From Owenia fusiformis (taxonomy: Eukaryota; Annelida; Polychaeta; Sabellida; Oweniidae): 60,000 nt of DNA. The notes under the pieces are model-generated. The model worked only from the letters and a program-made list of their open reading frames with translations, searched no databases and was not told where the DNA came from. Shown in pieces: positions 51,701-60,000 of this stretch. The position numbers were made by a program, and so were the translations under genes. The stretch is taken from contig CAIIXF020000006.1 of assembly GCA_903813345.2 (NCBI GenBank), forward strand, positions 2,978,001-3,038,000, read 5' to 3'. Position 1 is the stretch's first letter, and each line of letters starts with the position of its first letter.

Positions 51701-54700
51701 AGCTTTTCAGAGACGCATACGTATTGCAAACGGAATGGAATTTTCTCCAGATGTGTACTCGATGTGATATTATTCAAAGTGGCTAATAGAGAAAATTATT
51801 TTATTGGCATCATTTTCCTCATATTACTTTTACAGTGCCAACTGGGAAGAAATTCGATGCGTTTTTATCAATTCTATATTTTGCAAATCATTTAGGATTA
51901 TCACAATGATCTACTCTATTAACTGACTAATAATATAAACTTATCCAGGGATTGAAAAACCTCAATCAGATCTTAGTGCTTCAATAACCATTTAAACTCG
52001 AGACGGAACTAAAACGCCTCCATTGTTTCTAGTTTTACTCCATTTTCCAATACCAAGGATTCATCAGATAATTCTTCCATTAGATTTCTCTTTTTGATAA
52101 CATCGCTTTCATTCCATCTTAAGTATTTTCATTATTTGAGCAAAACGCCTTCGCCCTGATTTTTCACATCAGTTTCTTTTCATTTTCGATTAACCTTCCC
52201 ATTCCAAAAGTAAATCAAAATTGATGTGTAAACCTGGCCTGGCGCAAAAATAGTGGTATGCAGAGCTTTTAATCAAATGAATTTCAATAACATTCTGCAG
52301 AACCAAGAACCAACGCGTCTGAAAGACGAGGTTCAATGACTCTTTCTTTTTCATATCTACTTTTAAAGAACTTATCTTGATCATCCTCCGAGGTATTTCA
52401 AATGATTAAAAGGTATACACTGATTTCCCTGTTTGGAAGACTTCAGATTTTAGAAATAAAAGAGTAAATGCTAATTATGATGTCAATTTTCCCATTGCAG
52501 CTATTCCGATATCCTGATATTCATATCGTGTTCTATGTATGCGAATAAGCTGACATGAGCGATATCAAAATATCTCTAATCTTGGATCACCAAACCCAAC
52601 CAATAATACCATGGCATCTTATGTCTGAGATCAAAGCATTTGAAGCATCCCTCAACGTACACCTGATGTGATCTGACCATATAAACAGCAAACGGAAAGT
52701 ATTCCATATTCAACAAGTTAACTCTAAATGCTGACACGTCAAGAAAATAAACAACCTTCTGAATATAAACATGTTATGCATTAATGGAAAGGAGAGACTA
52801 ATCCATAATGATCAAACTCACGATCTGTTTCAAAGCTGAGAGAATATCTCACAGGCGGTGTGAACAACTGAAATTCGGATGCTTCATAATTTCGGACAGA
52901 TGTTGTGATTAGCGTTGTTGTTCGTCGTGACGTTTGCAACAAGCATAATGTTTAAGTGGCAGTTGCCAGCTTGCTAAAAAGATATCACCCACCGAGTCTC
53001 CCAGGCTGGGAATAACGTTTTTAGTTAGCTGCTTAATTACCTCCATGTTATCATGTCTTTTATAGAGCTATTAGTTTACTAAGTAGATTGCGTCTTATAA
53101 GATTTCGGAAGAAAAGCATACGCTGTTAAAGTACTCTTATGTTCTGACGCTGGTAATTACTGCAGATGAAGTTCTCTTTTAAGAAGCGCAATCAAATTAT
53201 AAACCATCTAAACGTTCATCTCCTTGATATCTTCATCAGATATCTACTCATTTAAAATGCCTTAAAATAGTTTATGAACCATGTTCTTGGAATTTAGAAA
53301 AAGTAGTTAGGTAATCACTTGAGGCAATGATAGAAGTTGCAGAATAACAAATAACTAGCATTGGGCATACTAAGAGCAACCTTACATCCAGGCTCTTTTT
53401 CTTTATTTTGACTTTGAAATCTTTTAAATCAGACAAAATAAGAAAATAAACTGAGCTCGTACTGTATATCGCTTACCAGTTTGATTTTCAATGAAAACTT
53501 CATACCTTGGCAACCCAAGATGCTGAAGATCATGATTTAATCAAACTGTTTTTCTTTTTTTTATTTCAAACTGATTTTTAAAATCTTTTTTGATATTGTC
53601 GTTTAAATAGTCATCTCTAATTTCAGATAAAAAAGAATTATATTCCATATTTTCCGGGGCTTATTCCTTGCTTTTCACTCTATCGTGATCTTATTAAAGC
53701 ACCAAACTGATCAAAATGTTGGACTGATTATCAACATCAACTGCAAGAAAAGCAATGATGTTTATCTTGTCCCTCTTTAGCAGATGAGAGATGGATAACC
53801 TAACTATCAGATCACTTCAAATTGGTCCAACACACCAAACAAGAAACATATCCATGTGTATACAGAAGCTTATTCAGCTGGCCGCGGACTTAGAGAAAGC
53901 GGGGCAAGGAGCTGGGGTTTGTATGAAGGCCAATGCATTATGGACGTTTGTGAAATCCGTACAATTCTCCAAATGCTTGATTCACTATATTCGATTTCTG
54001 ACTGTAAAGAAGTAAGAAAGTCAGATGAGCGAATTTTGCAAGGAGAATTCGTTTGGAATGTTACAAACGAGAGTATGTTAGTACACACGGTAATGGGACT
54101 CTTGAAGCCAGATGCTGGCCATAAATAACCAAACAAAAAACAAACCGTGATGTGAGGCTTGGTAGGCCAGTCATGCCTTTTTGATCCAAATGAAACTTAA
54201 AATCTGACAGCCTAACTGGAATTGGCACGAAAATGCAGCCACTTAATGTTATGAATCCTAATCTAAACACTCACCATACAAAATGGAAAGTGGAATTTCA
54301 AGCAGGGAAACCACTCTTAAATGCCATTTCTCTGATACAGATATCCGCTTGATCGTCTGCAAGGTTTGGCATAAATAAGCAAACTGATTCTATCAGCCAC
54401 AAGGCCATGAATGTTTATAAACTTCAAACTCAGCATACACAAGAAAAACATATGTATAACAAAATGTAGAAACTCTAGGAACTTGGAACTTAACTTTGAA
54501 TGATTTTTCCATAGAACCATGGACATGAAGAAAGTCAATGATAGAACTATATTAAGAAGGTTTTCACGACCAGGTTATTAGAGCGAGTATAACCATATTC
54601 ATTAAATGTGAAAACTAATTGTTAAAACTGTCAATTCAATATGTCCAAATCTGCTTTGCTATTGATATTTCTTGGGAGGATTTGACAGCAAAAGAAAGGT

Positions 54701-56565
54701 TATTTTGAAACAATACACAAATCCATTTGGGTAAAGACGAACATGGGACTTTATTTCTGGAATATGTCCCATTTGGACAAATGTCTATGACACGACCAAT
54801 CAACAGCAAATTCGTGCGCCAAGATTTCTCAGTCTTAGTCCCTGTTTTTATCTTATCTGATTTAAAAGATGAGATAAATAAATAACGAATAAAAAACTGT
54901 GGGCCGGGCTACTTAACCTTCTAGGGTATGCGCCTTGCGTAGTTATTTGTTGTTTTGTAATTTCTATCGTTGCTTCAAGTGATTCCAAACTACGATTTCC
55001 AAATTCCAAGCATGGTTCATAAACTATAATTAGGCATATTAATGAGTGGGAATATGGTGACTAGGGCCCCTCCACACTAGGGGTAAACGTTTAGTTATAC
55101 AGTGAAACCTGCGTATATTGAACATTTTTTACCGGGATTTATGTGTTCACTACAGAGAGAGAGATTGCAGAAGTCAGTAGAGCATGTGCGGAGGAAGGGT
55201 GTTCACTAGAGATAGGTGTTCATTAGAGAGAGGTGTTCACTAGAGGTGTTCACTAGAGAGAGGTGTTCACTAGAGGCGTTCACTAGAGAGAGGTGTTCAC
55301 TAAGGCAGGTTTTACTGTAGAACTAAGCTGCTGTGAAACCCATGTGGTTCTCCTTTTTGGCTTTTAAATTTTTGCCAACTGGGTATTATTTTAAGAATAA
55401 GAAACTAAAACGAAAAGTTAACGAAGCGAAAAAAGTCACAGCATTTTATATTCGGCTTATCTCTGGTATTCTTATATACACGGTATAGCTCCCCTTATCT
55501 CTTGAAATGCCATGCCTTTATGAACATTTAGCTATGTTCTACTACAAAAATGATGTAAGTTTATCAACACACCAGTTGCACTTGTTTTTTCATGTTCGAC
55601 TTGACATGTTCTCCAACTTATGTTGTACCTAAGTTCTTTGATACATTATCCTCCCGACGTTGATCCACCTTTCAAAACTGAAAAATGTGTGACTTATTTC
55701 TGTACTAGTTACTAATCCTTGTGGGTTTATACATCGCGTTAAATGGTACTCATTTGTTACCCTAATTTGATCTTTTTCTGTTTGCAACTAAACATGAACC
55801 TTATCCTCGATGGCCTTAGTCTCAGTTCAAGAATATCTCCAATCGTTTGTACTTTATAATAAAATTACCTAAAATTACTCGGTCAATGAGGCCATAAGTA
55901 CAGAACCATGTACTAAAGTACCTGTTTGAAAAAGTACGAACTAAATACGTCTTGTAATTGTAAACAGTGACAATGTAATTGCCTATAATCGGCGGAAGGA
56001 TTATCTCCTTGTACAAATTAAGGCTTGTTAGAAGGTATCGGTCTGATAATTTGGCTGTAATCAAACTAATTCCCAACTGCTGTTGTTCTTACAATGGAGT
56101 TCTACGTCTTGGAAAACGGAAAAGATCGATCTTAAATTGTCCTTTGCATTAGTATATCGTGACGTTTTTAATCGTAAAGGAATGATGTTTTATTGCGTAT
56201 AGATTATTAGAAATTGTTTATTTTTTCATGATAAACTACTTCAAAGAGGAAAAAGTTGTTGATCTAATTTAGGCTTTAAAAGTGTTCTAAGCGTTCATTA
56301 ATCTCGTAGAAAGATGATTACGAAAGTATTCTAAAACAAAAACAGTTTATGGAAAGGCTGTTTGCTAGATCTGATTCTGCCTCTAGATATTAATAAACGA
56401 TAAAAGAAGAAATAATACTGTATCCCAACTATTCCATCCTGACCAATCAGTATATCTTTTGGAAATGATATCATTAAAGGTGGAGGATCGGACACTTACC
56501 CAAAATGCAAAGTTGAAGATGAAGACCATGTAGCGGATGCAGTTGTAACAGTTCCCAAGCCCCAT
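30755..56565 (-). CDS. Tetraspanin, 7 exons, 227 aa
   Basis: Four-pass membrane organiser that builds tetraspanin-enriched domains. Coding exons in gene order: 56565-56500, 35897-35697, 33111-33037, 32871-32761, 31663-31580, 31270-31187 and 30817-30755. All six introns are phase 0. The start MGLGNCYNC gives two juxtamembrane cysteines (6 and 9), typical palmitoylation sites. TM1 spans the exon 1/2 junction. The small loop is followed by TM2 (AYILIAVGLMMMLLGFLGCFG). TM3 lies in exon 3 (FFGGLCFIFLALVAVGIWG). The large loop has the hallmark CCG at 154-156, then Cys172 and Cys181, enough for two disulfides, and one N-glycosylation site (NNT, residue 133). TM4 spans exons 6-7, ending in CC and a short tail. 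The large loop is small for the family. The subfamily cannot be fixed by eye. The first intron is 20.6 kb. Confidence 0.95.
34724..34948. repeat. Two and a half tandem copies of a 91-104 bp unit
   Basis: CAATGTGATGCTACCATTTT, followed by ATGAAATG and CTATATGACAGCATT, starts at 34724, at 34815 and partly at 34919. The second copy carries an extra internal duplication of TTTTTATGAAATG. It lies in tetraspanin intron 2. Confidence 0.7.
37155..37265. repeat. 22-bp repeats of AAGTGATATTCGATGGTTTCAA type
   Basis: Three tandem direct units start at 37201, 37223 and 37245. Inverted copies (CATCGAATATCAC) lie just before them. It lies in tetraspanin intron 1. Confidence 0.65.
37527..37999. mobile_element. 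TIR element with inner hairpin
   Basis: CATAGCATACGG at 37527-37538 is mirrored by CCGTATGCTATG at 37988-37999. Inside, 37563-37701 is a long imperfect foldback: GTTATGTACTGGGAGG against the reverse complement of its right arm, with shared GATATGGGGTTTATCC and GAGATATGCATATCTACC words. Flanking DNA at 37440-37515 and 38280-38345 is related in direct orientation, so the element may sit inside an older repeat. Superfamily unknown. Confidence 0.5.
38000..41147. other. Tetraspanin intron 1, low-information stretch
   Basis: Scattered ACTCATGGATATC words near 38145-38230 and 38450-38465 match those at 37350-37380, suggesting fragments of the same old repeat. Open frames near 40042-40309 and 40425-40871 overlap on both strands and match no family I know. 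No host exon is seen. Confidence 0.3.
41148..42414. repeat. 28-bp satellite array, about 45 units, with higher-order structure
   Basis: The unit ATGTATTGCCCTATATGTCC plus ATGTTAAT is repeated without interruption for about 1.27 kb. Variants are GCATTG, GGATTG, TTCATG, and a 31-bp unit with an ATA insertion (CTATAATATGTCC). The variants recur in the same order: the GGATTG unit lies at 41446, 41819 and 42217, i.e. 373 and 398 bases apart. That indicates a block of about 13 units that was itself duplicated. The array is in tetraspanin intron 1. Confidence 0.93.
42415..45179. other. Tetraspanin intron 1, no feature recognised
   Basis: AT-rich DNA between the two satellite arrays. No open frame of note and no inverted-repeat element was recognised. 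Confidence 0.3.
45180..46010. repeat. 22-bp satellite (GACACTTAAACCATGACACCAC type) with segmental duplication
   Basis: Roughly 37 degenerate units. Variant blocks such as AACACACTGGCATTAAAAAAG occur at about 45350 and again 274 bases later. The block AACGATGACAACACACTGAC followed by CTCTGATACTTAAACC occurs at 45244 and again at 45891, 647 bases later. The array therefore grew by copying multi-unit segments. Minus-strand open frames through it are by-products. Confidence 0.9.
46011..55099. other. Tetraspanin intron 1, right part
   Basis: Nine kilobases of AT-rich DNA without a recognisable exon. It contains a 7-bp microsatellite (49139-49164), a C-rich run near 48760-48780 and a G run near 49580. 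At 53791-54128 two overlapping plus-strand frames of 74 and about 100 codons are open together; neither matches a family I know. Confidence 0.35.
49139..49164. repeat. GGCGAGT microsatellite
   Basis: About 3.7 copies of the 7-base word GGCGAGT. Confidence 0.8.
55100..55317. mobile_element. Pogo-like MITE with internal GTTCACTAGAGAGAG repeats
   Basis: CAGTGAAACCTGC at the left and GCAGGTTTTACTG at the right are inverted ends with TA on both sides (55098-55099 and 55318-55319). The inner part repeats GGTGTTCACTAGAGAGA about five times. It has the same ends as the 71-bp element at 5300-5370. CAGTRAAACCTG ends with GTTCACTA inside recall pogo/Tigger-type MITEs, from general knowledge. Confidence 0.7.
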
Positions 56566-59500
56566 CTTGATGACCGAAGAGATACTCAAAAATTAATCCA
56601 AATTGTTGCTTTAGATTGGGTTTTCAACTGCCACACAAACTAAAACGCTCATTTGAGCGATTTTAATCAAACTGAATTCTTTCGACGTTGTCGTTATATA
56701 TAGTCACGCTTTGAATTTTGTTTGTGCTTAATAACAATTCTCCGAGGTTTAATCAATAAAAGTGGTCGCTTTTCACCTCTTTGATTGAAGCAAATTACAG
56801 GTTCTGCAACTGACAAACTTGATTTTCTCCGCTATGTTGTATTTAATCAAGCACTTATCATAGAAATCCCATGGATAACAGGCTTATCCTTTCATATAAC
56901 ACCTCCTTCTTGTTGATTCTACTTGCTTTTTGAATCCAATTGCAACAGTCTTCATTTATTACACCCTCCTCTGTCAGATTGCCGCTAGCAGATAGCCTAC
57001 TCGAAAGCTCCACCTCTTGCAACGTCCAACTTGACCGATTAGAACTTTCTCTGGATTAACGCAGAAAATGCAAAAACGTCACTTATACTAAATAGAAATA
57101 TCACAATTCGTTTAAACGTGGAATACGTTGAAGGTTGTTCGTTTGTGAAATCCACCATATATTGTGTTAAGTCTATGCAATATTCTCGTAAGGGGTTCAC
57201 CTTAATTCTCTGTTTAGGCTATCCTTTCTTGGCCCTCCTTGATCCCAAGCTTGTTAATCTAAGACTCCCTACTTGAGCTTAGGCCAATCTCAGCTCTCTT
57301 ACAAAAAACAAAACGAAGATTGTAAGATTTTATCTCAGCAGTTTGGGTCATCATTTAGAATACAACTCAACACAACAGAACACAACTCCTTTCTTATGCC
57401 TTAAATGTCAAACCGGTCTTAGCTAATTCGATTTTATGCCTTTCTAAAATTTTATCAACCGCTGACTTTACGGAATTTCTACACATTCAGGTTATACCCT
57501 GCTATAGCTCAATTCTGAAGATCCACTCTTCTTTCCCTGTTTAGCATTGAGAACGAAACAGTAGAGATATGAACTGTTCGGCAACTCTGTTGAGTAGCCG
57601 CTTGTTTCCGAGAGGGTACCTACTGCATCTGGTAGAGCTGGCAGCTATCAAACTTAAGCATTAGTGCCTTATAATAATCTGCCAATAAAGCATGTATTAT
57701 TCAACATAATCATTCGTGCCAGACTATGGATCTTTATATAACCGATGAGGAATCTTAACAAAAATCTTAATCATCAAACTGCTTGCGTAACAGAAAGGTA
57801 AATCGAATACTTATTGAAAAGAAAACAATATATCTTATAATTCAAAATTCGTTGTGACATAAGAAGCAATAAAATATATACCCTTGTGAACCCCATAATC
57901 CTCTCGTTCATTAGGATAGAAAGTTTGCAGTTTGGATGGAACCCAAAATATTCCCGACTGTCAATCTCATGGTCCTTGATCTTGTTTGAACGTTTTAAAG
58001 GATAAACATGAACTGATATTTCGTAATTATGTAATATTGTAAGACATACGTACAAGGTCGATAGAAAGACGGCAGTGTATTACCTTCCTCTTCATTAGTT
58101 TGGCAACAAGATATCCCCTTTTTAATCACTTATGAAGCCTGTTTTATGTTGACCATACAAAATCTACAAAATTGTTGTGAGTTCCAGTTGCCAAACTTAT
58201 GAAGGGAAGTGTATATTTTCTGGCAAAGCTAAACCAGGGGATTGTTCCTTATTGCACGAGTATAAGCTTTTGTCACAAGGCATTGATTATAGCTCAGAAA
58301 CTCGTAGGTCACTGACCTACTTAGTTAAAATGTAGGTCAAATTAATTTTTGGGTCGCCATTTAACTATAAATCTTAACGCAGTTTTCATGTTTAGTATAC
58401 CACCAAGCTTATAAAGCATAATATGGAAACTAGTTAGCTTCTTAAATGACCCTTGTAACTTTCGGTACAACCTGTATAAACCATCATCATTCCATTCAGT
58501 CTACTGTCTAATAGCGCAGATTAACCAATCTTTCATTTCAGGAAAATCAACAAGCCCATCGGAAAACATAGGATCAAATTTCGTATTAGAAAAATAACTT
58601 AACTACAAACCATTTAGTGTTCCAAATGCCGTTTAGTGTAATCTCTCTGAAAGTAGTTTATCCGAAAATGATAGATTTTTAGGAGGACGACGAGTCAATT
58701 AGCTCTTGTAACCCGACTGAAAGAGTAAGCGCTACGCCTTCAGAAAAATTGAATTTTTATTCCAATGGCGCAAAAAGAGTCAAAATGAATCTATCACTGA
58801 GTATAATTGTATTCAAAAGATCGTTAGGCATTATCTGCTTCTACCTCATTTTACTTTCATTTATGGAAAGAGTTTATGGACAGACATTGACTAAATGTTT
58901 TCAAGATGTCGTCATTAATTCCTGTCATTTACTACCATTGGTGGAATACAAAGGAACGTAGAAGAACAAGACAACTAATAACACGACTTCATTTATTCTT
59001 GAAATGTCTGTCAGATTTATTTAACATTTTTACAGTTAATGCAGCATCCTTTATATGCTTTCATTTCAAAGGTGACTTCCTGTTCTTCAATAGGAGACAG
59101 TTAGTCACGATTATTGGCTTCTTTCAGTTCGTGTTTATTGTTTGGCACCACGACTAAGAGCAATGTCCAACTAGATTAATTCATCATAAATCTGAATTCA
59201 TGAAAAATGATTTTTGCATCAGGTTTTCCGAGGTGTATGTTAATCAAGAAGTCGACTTTCAGCAACGCCATCAATTCAGTATAAGTGTATTATTATGAAA
59301 ACATGAAAGCAATCGCAACAAAGTCTACAAACTTCAGAAATTAAGTGAGTGTAACCTACTTACACACATCCATTGGAAAGTTTGTGTATATTTTTCTTAA
59401 TTTCAGACTTGCAAACAAATTACTGAACGGTATGTACACTCCCCTCAAAAAGTTTGACAACACGAAGTTTTCAATGGATATCATATTAGAGACTTTCAAT

Positions 59501-59689
59501 GTTGAATCTGAATTTTGTTCCACAATTACAATCGTTCGGAAATTAATGAAAAATCTTATAATTGTAATTTATGAAGGGGAGTGTAAGAAATGGTTGCCAG
59601 ACTTATGACATCCTCCTAAGCAGGTGTCCAGAATCCGTACCTCCTTCTTCCCCCTGCTATAAGCAGTTAACATTTCCCCGATTGAGAAC
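56566..59689. other. Upstream of tetraspanin; no gene recognised
   Basis: The tetraspanin promoter should lie just right of 56565, but no decisive motif was picked out. A 58-codon plus-strand frame from the ATG at 58785 begins with a hydrophobic stretch (GIICFYLILLSF) ending in VYGQ. It resembles a signal peptide but has no continuation or clear splice donor, so it is not called as a gene. Confidence 0.3.
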
Positions 59690-59960
59690 TCGCAATTTGA
59701 TTGGCTGTCGCAACACTGCGACAGCAATCATGTATACGTCATCGGCGCATAATGGCTTAAAACGTCGTATTATTACGTCACATTGGCGATAGGTGGCGCA
59801 TCCCCTATTATCGCCCAAATTCAGTCAAATTTTACTTCCGGTTTATTTTTCTGCCTCAGAAACTTTTCGGAGTTTAAAGATCGAATTATGGAGGTTTGGA
59901 GTCTCAAAAAGGGATAAAAAGGCGGATTTGGTAGAAAGGTAATATTACTATTTATATTTA
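59690..59960 (+). promoter_or_regulatory. Promoter-like region with CRE, CCAAT and ETS motifs, then a splice donor
   Basis: Closely spaced motifs: ATTGG at 59700-59704, TACGTCATCG at 59735-59744, TTACGTCA at 59773-59780, ATTGG at 59782-59786 (NF-Y type) and ACTTCCGG at 59834-59841 (ETS type). The stretch is richer in CpG than its surroundings. A donor AAAG|GTAATATT at 59939 would end a first exon starting about 59870. The short frame at ATG 59888 closes after 9 codons, so that exon would be non-coding. The downstream gene would be outside the window. Inference from motifs only. Confidence 0.4.
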
Positions 59961-60000
59961 TTAAGAAATCGATTGTGTTACGTGACATATGTTCGAAAAA

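Noticed and set aside
53791-54128. Two overlapping plus-strand frames
   Set aside because: Composition of the second is protein-like, but no family is recognised, there is no clear splice context, and two frames open together argues for chance or an old repeat.
58785-58961. 58-codon frame with a signal-peptide-like start
   Set aside because: No homology recognised, no donor or continuation, stops after 58 codons.

Overview
This is metazoan nuclear DNA: AT-rich, with GT-AG introns and many short inverted-repeat transposons, LINE fragments and satellites. Three host genes can be rebuilt exon by exon. A chitin synthase of the animal type, together with the LINE and MITE content, points to an invertebrate, probably marine. 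I cannot name the phylum.

Layout. (1) 2213-15028, minus strand: the 5' six coding exons of a DNAJC25-type J-domain protein. The rest of the gene lies off the left edge. Its introns hold a 5'-truncated LINE (849-2069) and a dense set of TIR elements. (2) 15029-18796: a gap between divergent genes, filled by a hairpin-bearing MITE and an RNase H-bearing LINE 3' fragment. (3) 18797-28100, plus strand: a complete 14-exon chitin synthase of 1603 aa. All exon phases join, and the coding length is divisible by three. It has unusual catalytic motifs (EDK for EDR, QKRRV for QRRRW). (4) 28101-30754: a gap between convergent genes, mostly a TA-flanked mariner-like element with very long TIRs. (5) 30755-56565, minus strand: a complete 7-exon tetraspanin of 227 aa with only phase-0 introns. 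Its 20.6-kb first intron carries a 28-bp satellite with higher-order structure and a 22-bp array. (6) 56566-60000: no gene seen, but a promoter-like stretch (CRE/ATF, CCAAT and ETS motifs followed by a splice donor) at the right end, reading rightward.

The three genes do not form an obvious pathway. The chitin synthase is a plasma-membrane polysaccharide synthase, the tetraspanin is a membrane organiser, and the J protein is a predicted ER-membrane Hsp70 co-chaperone. Nothing like an operon, CRISPR array or phage is present. The best lead is the altered catalytic site of the chitin synthase. The repeats are secondary leads: several look like distinct non-autonomous transposon families, and I cannot check them against a repeat library here. 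Coding starts were chosen at ATG codons and splice sites; open frames starting at TTG or GTG were not taken as real starts.
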